Origin: Croceicoccus mobilis
GTDB taxonomy: Bacteria > Pseudomonadota > Alphaproteobacteria > Sphingomonadales > Sphingomonadaceae
Assembly (NCBI RefSeq): GCF_001661965.1
Contig: NZ_LYWZ01000017.1
Coordinates: forward strand, 1-64,000
Reading direction: 5' to 3'
Length of the DNA: 64,000 nucleotides
Shown: positions 6,670 to 14,713 of the stretch, piece by piece
How positions within the stretch are numbered: the first letter of the stretch is position 1
Layout of the letters: each line of letters starts with the position of its first letter
Position numbers and translations under genes: made by a program
The notes under the pieces: model-generated
What the model saw: the letters and a program-made list of their open reading frames with translations, nothing else
What the model was told of the DNA's origin: nothing
The model's database searches: none

Positions 6670-8118
6670 TTATGCAAGGCCTGCTTTCTTGTCGTTCAGA
6701 TAGAGGTCGAGTTCGGCAAGGAACTGCTGGATGCGGCGTTCCTGCTCGCTCAGCACGATATGTTTCAGCCCCCGGCTCTTCATCCCCCGGTGCAGCGTGA
6801 CCATATTGTCGAGGTCCTGGATCAGCAGTTCGCTGCTTGGCGGGTTGTCGAAGGGCGAGAATTCTCGCTCTGGTCGGGTTTCGCCGGTAACATCGGCATC
6901 GTCGTCTACGCCCATATAGGCAGGCGGACGCTTGCCATCGGCCAGTCGGCGGGTCAGCACGATATTGTCCCAGAACCCTTTTTCGGGGTCGGTCGGATGC
7001 GGGCGAAACCGCATCACCAGAATGCCTTCGGGGTGCATGTTCAGCGTGACATTGGGGAACAGGGTGGGGTTCCAGTCATCGGTGATCTGATTGTCGGTAA
7101 ACCCGTCATAATCGATGCCGAACGGCTTGTTCTCCCGCTTGCCCTGCTGGATCGCACGGCGCACGCCGGTCGCATCGCCGCGATAGCGCGACGCTTTCAG
7201 CCCCGCTTCCTCCAGCATGAAAGCGAGCGCCACGTTCACGTGTTTCGTGTCAGGCCAGCGCTGGCTGACCATGCCCAGCGGGAAGAGATTGCGATTATGG
7301 CCGTTGGGATAGAAATCATACTGATAGAAATGATCGTCCATCATCAGCTTGGCCTGAGGGTGCGTCGCATGTGCGTGGTAGGCTTCGTTGAAGACGGTCA
7401 TCAGCGTCTTCCAATTGGCCGGAATCTCGACGGTCAGCTCTTTCACCACATACATCTCGTCGATGCGGTAGCTTTCCATCATTGGCATCACGCCGGCGTA
7501 GAATTCCTCGAACGGGATCGGCGTTTTCGCCATCGACACGAAGATCAACCCGTTCCATTCGCGCACATGCACCGGGGTGAGGTCCAGATCCTGATCGAGC
7601 ACCTCTTTGGCAAAACTCTCGCGGTCGGTCACGCGGACGTTCTTGCCCTTGAGGTTGAAGCGCCACGAATGGACGATGCAGGTAAAGCAGTCGAACCCCT
7701 TGCCGAAATCGCCTTGCACCAGCTCGTTACCGCGATGCTTGCAGACGTTGAAGAAGGCGGAAACCTCTCCGGGGGCGGAACGAACGATAATCAGCGACTG
7801 AGGGCCGATGTCGAATCTGAACCAGTCGCCCTTGTCCTGCAGATCGCTCGCGAAACCGGCCAGCAGCCAGGTTTTGCTCCAGAGCTTTTCCTCTTCGAGC
7901 TTCTTGTCCGCATCGCCGATGAAACGATCGGTCTCGACGATGCGGTAATCGGCGATGTCGGGATAGATTTCATCGAGGCGGGTGTCGGACTTGCCCTCAT
8001 AATCGGCAGTGATTTCGCCCGGTTCGAGAAGGAGGCTTTCGGGATCGGCCATCACGTCCTTGATCGGCCGGTCGTTGAACCGGATCGCCCTGTAGCGGTC
8101 GGTGGCCTTGGTCGCCAT
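6670..8118 (-). CDS. Rieske non-haem iron oxygenase, large subunit
   Basis: The start is chosen at ATG 8118 (MATKATDRYRAIRF), with GGAG upstream; the ORF could extend 5 codons. The protein is 482 residues. The [2Fe-2S] Rieske ligands are C126, H128 (CKHRG), C147 and H150 (CIVHSW). The mononuclear iron site is in FNEAYHAHATHPQ (H248, H253). It would hydroxylate or dihydroxylate a ring using NAD(P)H-derived electrons. No small subunit, ferredoxin or reductase gene adjoins, which suggests an alpha-only three-component monooxygenase (the KshA type is one example). It lies in an operon between an SDR and a P450. Substrate unknown. Confidence 0.92.
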   Translation of the reverse strand: MATKATDRYRAIRFNDRPIKDVMADPESLLLEPGEITADYEGKSDTRLDEIYPDIADYRIVETDRFIGDADKKLEEEKLWSKTWLLAGFASDLQDKGDWFRFDIGPQSLIIVRSAPGEVSAFFNVCKHRGNELVQGDFGKGFDCFTCIVHSWRFNLKGKNVRVTDRESFAKEVLDQDLDLTPVHVREWNGLIFVSMAKTPIPFEEFYAGVMPMMESYRIDEMYVVKELTVEIPANWKTLMTVFNEAYHAHATHPQAKLMMDDHFYQYDFYPNGHNRNLFPLGMVSQRWPDTKHVNVALAFMLEEAGLKASRYRGDATGVRRAIQQGKRENKPFGIDYDGFTDNQITDDWNPTLFPNVTLNMHPEGILVMRFRPHPTDPEKGFWDNIVLTRRLADGKRPPAYMGVDDDADVTGETRPEREFSPFDNPPSSELLIQDLDNMVTLHRGMKSRGLKHIVLSEQERRIQQFLAELDLYLNDKKAGLA

Positions 8119-8143
8119 TGCAATGCTCCGCAAATCGTCGTTG

Positions 8144-8167
8144 GCGGGCGCCGCAGCAGGCGCCCGC
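8144..8167. promoter_or_regulatory. Intra-operon GC hairpin
   Basis: GCGGGCGCC (8144-8152) pairs with GGCGCCCGC (8159-8167) around a 6-nt loop, between the SDR stop at 8181 and the Rieske start at 8118. There is no T tract, so it is more likely an mRNA processing or stability element than a strong terminator. Confidence 0.5.
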
Positions 8168-8180
8168 TGATGTCACAGGA

Positions 8181-8942
8181 TCAGAACTGGATGCGCTTGG
8201 TGTAACCGCCGTCGATGACGAGGTTCGCGCCGATGATATATTTCGCCGCCGGGCTGGAGAGGAAAACGATGCCTGGTGCCACATCCTCGGGCGAACCCAT
8301 CCGGTTGCCGAGCGGGATCTGCCCCTCGATGCCCTCGACCAGCTCGGGCATCACGGCCTTTACCCCGTCCCAATTGCCGCCGGGATAGCAGATCGGGCCG
8401 GGCGAAACGCAGTTGACGCGAATACCCTTGGGCGCGAGGGCCTGCGACAATTGCGAGGCATAGGTGATAAGCGCGCCCTTGATCGCGTTAAATGCTTGCG
8501 GGACGAGGAAGGTCTCGACGGCGGCGGTGCTCGACATCATCACGATGGAGCCGGCATCGGATTTCTCCAGATAAGGCTCAAGCGCCTCGACCGCGTCGAC
8601 CGCGCCCAGCATGTCGATGCGAAAGCTTTCCTCCCAGTCCTGAGCGCCATTCGCGCCCGAAGAGCTGATCGAGTGGATGAAGATGTCGCAGCCGCCCAGC
8701 TCGTCGGCAAGGCCTGCCAGCATCGCCTTGTATTCTTCGCGGTCGTCCAGCACGAATTCGCGCGTCACATATTTGCCGCCCTTGCCTGCAAAGCCCGAAG
8801 CCAGCTCGTCCAGCGCCTCGCCATTTCTTGAAAACATGCCGATGTCGCAGCCCTCGGCCGCAAACAGCTTGACCGCTTCCTTGCTGAGACCGCGCGTCGC
8901 GCCGCCGATGATGACCTTCTTACCCTTAAGACCAAGATCCAT
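8181..8942 (-). CDS. SDR-family protein lacking the catalytic tyrosine
   Basis: The protein is 253 residues and starts MDLGLKGKKVIIGGATRGLSKEA after a GGGAGTAAGAA ribosome site. It has the SDR fold pattern and a typical C-terminal end (GANLVIDGGYTKR), but several signature residues differ. The glycine motif ends in Ser (GGATRGLS). NNAG is replaced by HSIS (about 90-93). The YxxxK motif reads FNAIK, with Phe at 151 and Lys at 155. Ser at 137/138 is kept. It is the first gene of the SDR-Rieske-P450 operon. It may bind NAD(P) without normal dehydrogenase chemistry, act as another kind of reductase, or be a non-catalytic partner. Confidence 0.85.
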   Translation of the reverse strand: MDLGLKGKKVIIGGATRGLSKEAVKLFAAEGCDIGMFSRNGEALDELASGFAGKGGKYVTREFVLDDREEYKAMLAGLADELGGCDIFIHSISSSGANGAQDWEESFRIDMLGAVDAVEALEPYLEKSDAGSIVMMSSTAAVETFLVPQAFNAIKGALITYASQLSQALAPKGIRVNCVSPGPICYPGGNWDGVKAVMPELVEGIEGQIPLGNRMGSPEDVAPGIVFLSSPAAKYIIGANLVIDGGYTKRIQF

Positions 8943-9119
8943 TTCTTACTCCCATGTCGCGAACGGCCCGTCCCGGACCGCAGCAATTGATCGGTCAGGC
9001 GGCGCGATGGGAACGGCTCCTCCCGCAAGTCCAGCTGCAAGCCCGACCCACGGTAATCACCTCTCCTCCTGCACGCACCGGCCGGAGCCTGTGCTCGATT
9101 TTCTATCTTATCGGAGATA

Positions 9120-9133
9120 GTATGCACGCATAT
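9120..9133. promoter_or_regulatory. Regulon palindrome, site 4
   Basis: GTATGCACGCATAT, a near-perfect dyad in the 265-bp divergent region between the SDR-Rieske-P450 operon (start 8942) and the crotonase (start 9208). On the minus strand it overlaps a possible promoter, TTGTCG at 9142-9147 and TACTAT at 9118-9123 with 18 bp between. Confidence 0.65.
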
Positions 9134-9207
9134 CTTTTTCGCGACAAGGGCAATTGTACGCTTCCTTTCGAATGGCGGGAGGCAAGGGCCCGCCATGGGG
9201 AACGAGG

Positions 9208-9957
9208 ATGGAATGGGATGTTCAGCATGTCCGGGCCGAGCGCCGGGAAGTACCGGGCGGCGTGCTTGAAGTGGTGCTCGACCGCGCGGCCAGTCGCAAT
9301 GCGATGACAACCGTGATGGTCGCCGAAATTCTCGCGATCCTCGACACGGATGAAGCGGTCGCGGCAGGCGCCATCGTGTTGAGCGGCGGCGGACGCGGCT
9401 TTTGCGCCGGAAGCGATCTGGCAGCGCTGGCCGCCATGACCGCGGGCGAACGCAGCCGGTTCGAGGCCGATTGCGGCACGCTGGCGCGCAGGATCGTCGC
9501 GTACCCCCGGCCGGTTGTGTGCGCGGTCCATGGGTTTGCGATTGGCGGCGGCCTGACTTTGGCGGCAGCCTGCGACATCGTGGTCAGCAGCCCGGATGCG
9601 AAATGGAGCCTGCCCGAAGTGCCGATCGGCCTCTTCCCGGCCTGGGGACTGGAGGGCGTCACGACAAGGGCAGGGATCGTCGCCGCCCGCCGCCTGTCCT
9701 TTGGCATCGACATTCTGTCGGGCGCCGATGCCCATGCCTGCGGGCTGGTTGATCGACTGGCCGACGATCCGGTCGCGGCCGCCCGCGACATCGCGGCGCA
9801 GCTCGCCGGTCTGCCCCATGCGCAATGCAGCTTCGTTAAGGAGTATTTCGCCGTTCCACGCCGGGGCGAGGAAGCGGACCGCCACGCCAATCGCCTGTTC
9901 ACCGCATCCTGCGCGACGGACGAAGCGGAAGCCGGTTTCAAGCGATTCGTACGCTAG
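9208..9957 (+). CDS. Enoyl-CoA hydratase/isomerase (crotonase) family protein
   Basis: The start is ATG 9208 (MEWDVQHVRAERREV) with GGGGA 6 bp upstream, giving 249 residues. Crotonase features are the oxyanion-hole segment GGGRGFCAGSDLAALA and HGFAIGGGLTLAAACDIVV. Of the two classical acid/base glutamates, the first (in GGGxE) is Thr here, while the second is kept in SLPEVPIG. It is therefore likely an isomerase or another crotonase reaction rather than a standard hydratase. The stop codon lies inside operator site 5. The next gene (kinase at 10058) has its own promoter region but may also be read through from here. Confidence 0.85.
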   Translation: MEWDVQHVRAERREVPGGVLEVVLDRAASRNAMTTVMVAEILAILDTDEAVAAGAIVLSGGGRGFCAGSDLAALAAMTAGERSRFEADCGTLARRIVAYPRPVVCAVHGFAIGGGLTLAAACDIVVSSPDAKWSLPEVPIGLFPAWGLEGVTTRAGIVAARRLSFGIDILSGADAHACGLVDRLADDPVAAARDIAAQLAGLPHAQCSFVKEYFAVPRRGEEADRHANRLFTASCATDEAEAGFKRFVR

Positions 9958-9962
9958 CTATT
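9949..9962. promoter_or_regulatory. Regulon palindrome, site 5
   Basis: GTACGCTAGCTATT. It covers the crotonase stop codon and touches the putative -35 box at 9961-9966. Confidence 0.65.
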
Positions 9963-9990
9963 GACTTGGCTAATGCAGGCTTCTTAAACT
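9961..9990 (+). promoter_or_regulatory. Putative sigma-70 type promoter for the kinase operon
   Basis: TTGACT (9961-9966) and TAAACT (9985-9990) are separated by 18 bp, about 70 bp before the start codon at 10058. The two palindromes flank it: site 5 overlaps the -35 edge and site 6 lies over the expected transcription start, a layout typical of repression. Confidence 0.5.
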
Positions 9991-9991
9991 A

Positions 9992-10005
9992 GTACGCAAG
10001 CTATC
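9992..10005. promoter_or_regulatory. Regulon palindrome, site 6
   Basis: GTACGCAAGCTATC, 43 bp downstream of site 5 (about four helical turns) and 53 bp before the kinase start codon. Confidence 0.65.
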
Positions 10006-10057
10006 AAAGTAGCTGCGGGAGTCGCCGGTTCAGGCGCCGCCGAATTGGGAGACGCCG

Positions 10058-11230
10058 ATGGAGACCGATGCCGCGCGCATCCGCGATCTTTTCGCAACCG
10101 AGGTGCATGAAGCGGCCGTGACCAAGGCCGAGCAGGTGCCGCCATCCTATGGTGCCATCACGCTGGAATGGCTGAACGACGTCTTGTGCCGTGATCGAGG
10201 CGATGTGCGCGTCACCGAATTCTCCTTTGACGAGCGCGATGACGGCTCGTCCAACAGGCGGCGGATCTGGCTTGGCTATAACGCCGTGGGGCAGGACGCC
10301 GATCTGCCCTCCAGCGTCTTTTGCAAGGCTGCGGAATCGCTGGAAAACCGCATTGTGCTGGGTGTCTCCGATACGGCGCGGGCAGAGGCCGATTTCTATC
10401 GCCTCGTCCAGCCCAGCCTTTCGATACCGACTCCGCAGGCCCGCTATGCCCGGTTCGACCCGGCCAATTTCGCCTATCTGATCATGATGGACGACATGGC
10501 GCACGACGTGCGCTTTCCCGATGAGCGCCACATGATAAGCCGCGACCAGGCCGAACAGATGGTGGCAACACTGGCAAGCCTGCACAGCCAGTTTTACCAG
10601 AGCCCGGAGCTTGGAACGAGCGCTCTGCCCTTCAAGACCTGGCCGGTCTGGTGGGCCGGGATGATGCGCGGATCGCTCGATTTTCCCGATTTCTGCGACA
10701 TGGGTTTCGAATGTATTGCCCCGCGCCTTCCCGCAGCTCTGGTCAGCCGCCGCGCCGATGTCTGGCCCGCGACGATGGCTTCGGTCGCGCGGCACGAACA
10801 TTTGCCCCACACGCTGATCCACAGCGACGTCCATCTCAAGAACTGGTTCATCGCAGGTGACGGGCGGATGGGTTTGCACGACTGGCAACTGACCACCATC
10901 GGCCATTGGTCGCGCGACTTCGCCTTTGCCCTGACCAGCGCGCTGACCGTCGATCAGCGCCGCAACTGGTTCGAGGATCTGCTCAGGCTCTATCTCGAAG
11001 AAATGGCGGCAAGCGGTGCAGGGCCAATCGATTACGACGATGCCTTTCGCAATGTTCGCGAACAGCTGATGACGGTGTTCGCCTTCTGGACAATCACCAT
11101 GTGCCCGACCGGCGACATGCCCGCCATGCAGCCCGAGCGCACCACCACCGAATTCCTCATTCGCATGGGCACCGCGATCGACGATTACGGATCTATCGAC
11201 TCGCTGCTCAATTCGGAGACTCCGGCATGA
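10058..11230 (+). CDS. CHK/ecdysteroid-kinase-like phosphotransferase
   Basis: The protein is 390 residues, starting at ATG 10058 with GGGAGA upstream. The kinase fold is complete: SSNRRRIWLGYN (nucleotide loop), likely ATP lysine K90 (VFCKAAE), catalytic loop LIHSDVHLKNWF (H255, D257) and metal-binding Asp in LHDWQL (D275). The DVHLKNW form resembles eukaryotic CHK/ecdysteroid kinases that phosphorylate steroid or small-molecule alcohols. A close paralogue lies at 25390-26559. It is coupled to the SnoaL gene (ATGA overlap). Its probable role is phosphorylation of a hydroxylated pathway intermediate; the substrate is not determined. Confidence 0.88.
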   Translation: METDAARIRDLFATEVHEAAVTKAEQVPPSYGAITLEWLNDVLCRDRGDVRVTEFSFDERDDGSSNRRRIWLGYNAVGQDADLPSSVFCKAAESLENRIVLGVSDTARAEADFYRLVQPSLSIPTPQARYARFDPANFAYLIMMDDMAHDVRFPDERHMISRDQAEQMVATLASLHSQFYQSPELGTSALPFKTWPVWWAGMMRGSLDFPDFCDMGFECIAPRLPAALVSRRADVWPATMASVARHEHLPHTLIHSDVHLKNWFIAGDGRMGLHDWQLTTIGHWSRDFAFALTSALTVDQRRNWFEDLLRLYLEEMAASGAGPIDYDDAFRNVREQLMTVFAFWTITMCPTGDMPAMQPERTTTEFLIRMGTAIDDYGSIDSLLNSETPA

Positions 11231-11667
11231 GCAATGACGTTCAGGCGATCCGCCTCCTCAAGGCTCGCTATTTCCGCTTTATCGACGAAAAACGCTGGGA
11301 TGAGCTCAATGGCTTGTTCACCCGCGACCTCGTCTTCGACGTGCGCGGCGGCATGGCGCCGAGCACGCTGGCCGACAGCTATGACGACCCCCCGATCCAG
11401 GGCGCCGACGCGGCTGTCGCTTTCCTGCGCAAGGCGCTGGACCCGGCGATTTCCATCCACCAGGGCTTCATGCCCGAGATCGAGATCACCGGTCTCAAAT
11501 GCGCGCGCGGGATCTGGGCGATGTCCGATATCATCCGCGCCCCCGAAGGCGGCCCCTACCGAGAGATCAGGGGCCATGGCCATTACCACGAAACCTACCG
11601 CAAATGCAGCGGCGTCTGGCACATCGCGAAGCTGCGCCTGACGCGGCTGGCCGTCGACATCACCTGA
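11227..11667 (+). CDS. SnoaL-like (NTF2 fold) protein, group A
   Basis: The protein is 146 residues; its ATG overlaps the kinase stop codon. It starts MSNDVQAIRLLKARYFRFID and ends GHGHYHETYRKCSGVWHIAKLRLTRL, the cone-shaped alpha/beta-barrel pattern of NTF2/SnoaL proteins (isomerases, dehydratases, or binding proteins). It is most similar in this window to 38746-39198: both have LKARYFR, a GHMPEIEI-like strand and GHYHETY near the end. It is part of the operon 10058-14273 with the kinase and the lipocalin-like gene. Function unknown; a dehydratase or isomerase on a cyclic intermediate is plausible. Confidence 0.82.
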   Translation: MSNDVQAIRLLKARYFRFIDEKRWDELNGLFTRDLVFDVRGGMAPSTLADSYDDPPIQGADAAVAFLRKALDPAISIHQGFMPEIEITGLKCARGIWAMSDIIRAPEGGPYREIRGHGHYHETYRKCSGVWHIAKLRLTRLAVDIT

Positions 11668-11685
11668 TTAGCCGAAAGACCAGAC

Positions 11686-12693
11686 ATGCCCAACGTCCCC
11701 GTCAACGATTACCCGTGGGAAGGCCCCTTCCCCGACACGCCCAACTGGAGCGAAAATTTCCTGCTAGCCGGGCAGGACCCAAAAGCCGGGGTCGGTTTCT
11801 GGATGCATTGCGGGCGCTGGAGGAAGGACCTCGACATGTTCCGCGAGACCGTGGTGGTGCGCCTGCCCGACGGCACGGTCGCGGCATCGCGCGCGATCGG
11901 CAATGCCAATTCGGCCAAGGATGGCCCCGGCGGCCCCCATTACGCGATCCGTATCGTCGAACCGGGGGCAAGGCTCACTTATCGCTACAATGGCGGCATC
12001 CGCCGCGTGCCGTCGGCGGGCATGAAGACCGCGCTGGTCCCCGAAGGCCCGCGTACGCCGATGAAGATCGATCTGGCCTTTGCATCCGACGCCGATGTCT
12101 GGGACCTGCACAAGGTCGGCGGATCGCAGGATTTCCTGCCCGCAGGCCATATCGAACAGATCGGCCGTGTTACCGGCATCATCCGCGTGGGCGATGACGC
12201 GTATGACATCGACACCATCGCCAATCGCGACCATTCGCTCGGCCCGCGCGACAACAAGGACCTGATGAACCACCAATGGCATCAGGGCTATTTCGAGAAC
12301 GGGATCAGCTTCCTGCTGTTCGACGCCATGACGCGAAGCGACGGCAAGGTCGTGTTCTCCGAAGCCGCCGTCTATGAAGGCGACAGGCTTTACGAGGCCG
12401 AGCTGGAACTGCCGTGGCGCTGCGACGATGCCGCGCGCGACCATGATCCGGTGCGCTTCAAGCTCCATTACGCCAATGGCACGCTCGATATCGAGACGAC
12501 GGAGTATCAGACCGATTCCTACCTGTCGCTAACCTCGCCCAACGATCAATATGTCGGCGTCTATCCGACCGAGGGCGATACGCCGACACTGGTGCTGGCC
12601 GAGCAGTCGGTCGGGCTGATGCTGAACGGTTCGGTCCCCGGTTACGGCTGCTTCGAGCGCACGATTAACGGCCACGTCGAACCCGAGGCATGA
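11686..12693 (+). CDS. Lipocalin-like protein (AttH/CrtC type), function unknown
   Basis: The protein is 335 residues, with no signal peptide and no membrane segment. The sequence is rich in beta strands and has two halves. The second contains HIEQIGRVTGIIRVG and ANRDHSLGPRDNKDL, the RDHSxGxRD signature I associate with AttH/CrtC-like double-lipocalin proteins. These bind or hydrate hydrophobic molecules (the carotenoid 1,2-hydratase CrtC is the best-known member). It sits 18 bp after the SnoaL gene and 8 bp before the TetR gene. It might carry or hydrate a hydrophobic intermediate; this is inference only. Confidence 0.65.
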   Translation: MPNVPVNDYPWEGPFPDTPNWSENFLLAGQDPKAGVGFWMHCGRWRKDLDMFRETVVVRLPDGTVAASRAIGNANSAKDGPGGPHYAIRIVEPGARLTYRYNGGIRRVPSAGMKTALVPEGPRTPMKIDLAFASDADVWDLHKVGGSQDFLPAGHIEQIGRVTGIIRVGDDAYDIDTIANRDHSLGPRDNKDLMNHQWHQGYFENGISFLLFDAMTRSDGKVVFSEAAVYEGDRLYEAELELPWRCDDAARDHDPVRFKLHYANGTLDIETTEYQTDSYLSLTSPNDQYVGVYPTEGDTPTLVLAEQSVGLMLNGSVPGYGCFERTINGHVEPEA

Positions 12694-12700
12694 GCGTTCC

Positions 12701-13405
12701 GTGACGCTCCCCTTCTCTCCGCCCGAGTTGCCCGAGGCGAAGATGCGCCTGCTGGTGGAGGCCGAGCGGGCGTTTGGCGAACATGGCATCGCCAATGCCT
12801 CGCTGCGGGAGATTTCGGAACGGGCGGGGCATCGCAACCGGTCTGCGGTGCAATATCATTTCGGCGATCGTGACGGCTTGGTCGTCGCGCTTCTGCAAAT
12901 GCGGCGTCCGCAGGTGGACAAGATCCGCGCGGGCTTCTTTGCCGCGCTCGGCCTCGACATAGGGAGCAGCCCCAGTGAGGTTCTGGTCGAGGCGATCGCC
13001 GGACCCCTGCTCTTCAGCGAGTTGCGCAGCCGGCTGCAGCCCTATGCCCGGACGGTTCACGCCCTGCTGCAATATGATGTCGATGGCGAACTTTGGCGAC
13101 AGACCGGCGATGCCGCGCCGCTGACCCGGTCGATCTATGCCGCGCTGCGCCTGCGGGGCCGGGGGATGGACGATGCCGAATGGCGCATGCGGCAGCTCGC
13201 CTTTGGCAGGTGCTGCGTCGATCTGGCCGCACATCGCGGCGCGATTTTTCCCGGTGGCACGATGGCCGATCAGCAACTGGCGGCAAAACTGATCGACATG
13301 CTGTGCGCGATGCTGCTGGCCCCCGCCACGGCCCAGCCGACACCCGCCCGGACGAACTGTACGATCTGGCGGACGATCGGTCGTATCGAGAATCTCGTGA
13401 CCTAG
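12701..13405 (+). CDS. TetR/AcrR-family transcriptional regulator
   Basis: The start is GTG 12701; an ATG at 12743 is an alternative with better Shine-Dalgarno spacing. The protein is 234 residues. The N-terminal helix-turn-helix is clear: LVEAERAFGEHGIANASLREISERAGHRNRSAVQYHFGDRDGLV (about 17-62). The C-terminal ligand domain is divergent, with a long tail rich in Pro and Arg. It lies inside the operon transcribed from the promoter bracketed by palindrome sites 5 and 6, so it could autoregulate through them. It is one of two TetR-type candidates for the window-wide palindrome, the other being at 49133. Confidence 0.85.
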   Translation: MTLPFSPPELPEAKMRLLVEAERAFGEHGIANASLREISERAGHRNRSAVQYHFGDRDGLVVALLQMRRPQVDKIRAGFFAALGLDIGSSPSEVLVEAIAGPLLFSELRSRLQPYARTVHALLQYDVDGELWRQTGDAAPLTRSIYAALRLRGRGMDDAEWRMRQLAFGRCCVDLAAHRGAIFPGGTMADQQLAAKLIDMLCAMLLAPATAQPTPARTNCTIWRTIGRIENLVT

Positions 13406-13478
13406 GTTACCATATGCATCGAAAGGCCCCGAACCGCGCACGAACGGATAGACGGCAGGGGCCGGAGAAGGAGTCGAA

Positions 13479-14273
13479 ATGAGCGATCTGAAAAGCGAAA
13501 TTTTCAAGGGTAAAGCGGTCGTCGTCACGGGGGCGTCGAGCGGTATCGGCCAATCCATCGCGATCGAGCTGGGCCGCTGCGGTGCCGATGTCTGGCTGGT
13601 GGGGCAATCGGAAACCGGGCTGGCCGAAACCGTCTCTGCCATTGCCGACGCCGGGGGACCGCCTGCTACGCCCGTCAGCATCGACCTTTCGCAGCGGGGC
13701 CCGCTGGCCGCGTTGATCGCGCAAGTGGGTAGCGATCATCCGCATCTCTTCGCCGTCATCAACAATGCGGGCGTGATGTATCCCGAACCGATCATGGAGG
13801 GCACCTTTGAGCGCTGGCAGGCCATGCTCGACATCAATGTCATGGCGCAGCTTGAAGGGAGCCAGGCGGCGGTCAAAGCGATGCGCGCGCGGGGCAAGAC
13901 CGGTCATGTCATCAATATCGGATCGGTCCAGGGCCGGTTCGAGGAGCCGGGCGTCTATGGCATCTCGAAAAAGGCGGCCGAGATGATCGGAGAGACTTTG
14001 CGCAAGGAACTGGAGCACGACGACATCCGCGTCGCCACCGTGATCCTTGGCGGTTTTGCGACAAAGCTGTCGCGCGGTTTCAACGAACAGAGCCTCAGGA
14101 ATATCGCGGGCAATCTCGAAAAGCTCGGGATCGACCGGACCAGCCCCGAGATCAGCCGCATCGTCGGAGACCCGCAGCACGTTGCCAATGTCGTGCACTA
14201 CATTCTCGAACAACCGATCGACATCAACCTGCACGAAGTCTTCATCCGACCGCCCATCAGCACCAAGGCGTGA
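13479..14273 (+). CDS. SDR-family oxidoreductase
   Basis: The protein is 264 residues, starting at ATG 13479 with AAGGAG 5 bp upstream. NAD(P) motif TGASSGIGQSIAIEL; NNAG in VINNAGVMYPEP; catalytic Ser in NIGSVQGRF and YGISKKAAE for Tyr/Lys. The C terminus (HVANVVHYILEQPIDINLHEVFIRP) matches classical SDRs that lack the common VDGG ending, such as the YdfG/serine-dehydrogenase-like group. It is the last gene of the operon that begins at 10058. The short gap before it (13406-13478) holds only a half match (GGTTAC) to the regulon palindrome. Substrate unknown. Confidence 0.85.
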   Translation: MSDLKSEIFKGKAVVVTGASSGIGQSIAIELGRCGADVWLVGQSETGLAETVSAIADAGGPPATPVSIDLSQRGPLAALIAQVGSDHPHLFAVINNAGVMYPEPIMEGTFERWQAMLDINVMAQLEGSQAAVKAMRARGKTGHVINIGSVQGRFEEPGVYGISKKAAEMIGETLRKELEHDDIRVATVILGGFATKLSRGFNEQSLRNIAGNLEKLGIDRTSPEISRIVGDPQHVANVVHYILEQPIDINLHEVFIRPPISTKA

Positions 14274-14278
14274 CCGCC

Positions 14279-14713
14279 ATGGCCCTGCACCACTATCCGC
14301 AAGATCGGATGGGCCTGTCTCCACGGCCGCCCGATTTCGCATCAGACACGCCCGTCGAACGCCCGAAGCGGTCCACGTGCGGACCTGCCGGACAGATCGA
14401 GGAGCTGAACTCCTCGCTGGCTGAATTGCTCATGCAGGACCTTCGGGTCGAGAACGGATGCCTGCGCCTGCTGCATCTGGGATCGGACCGCTCGGTGACG
14501 ATCACGCTCGCCAGCGGAGAGAGTGTACGGCTTGAACCGGTAGAAATCGCGATCGTATTTTACGGCGACGGGCACCGGGTGGGCGATGGTCCGAACCCGG
14601 AAAGACCGGCAGCCCGTCGTAATGCGCGCGTGCGCGGCTTCCATCGGGCTCAAGCCGGTAAAAGGAGCGCGGCGCCAGCCCGGTCTTCACGATGCTGTAG
14701 AGCAGCCGGGTGA
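14279..14713 (+). CDS. Doubtful small ORF overlapping the end of the reductase gene
   Basis: An open frame of about 145 codons starts at ATG 14279 (a GTG at 14270 is also possible). The middle part, from about 14400 to 14600, reads like real protein (LNSSLAELLMQDLRVENG, then SVTITLASGESVRLEPVEIA). The last 110 bases run antisense into conserved reductase sequence and are probably not genuine. I recognise no family. It may be a fragment brought in by the rearrangement that removed the reductase C terminus. No good ribosome site is visible. Confidence 0.2.
   Translation: MALHHYPQDRMGLSPRPPDFASDTPVERPKRSTCGPAGQIEELNSSLAELLMQDLRVENGCLRLLHLGSDRSVTITLASGESVRLEPVEIAIVFYGDGHRVGDGPNPERPAARRNARVRGFHRAQAGKRSAAPARSSRCCRAAG

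Noticed and set aside
6760-8205. 481-codon plus-strand frame over the Rieske gene
   Set aside because: It is a shadow of the minus-strand oxygenase, whose iron ligands are all present. The frame encodes no recognisable protein.
13400-13420. Possible regulon palindrome before the SDR at 13479
   Set aside because: Only a half-site (GGTTAC) fits; the second half does not line up at the 2-bp spacing, so it was not counted among the 20.
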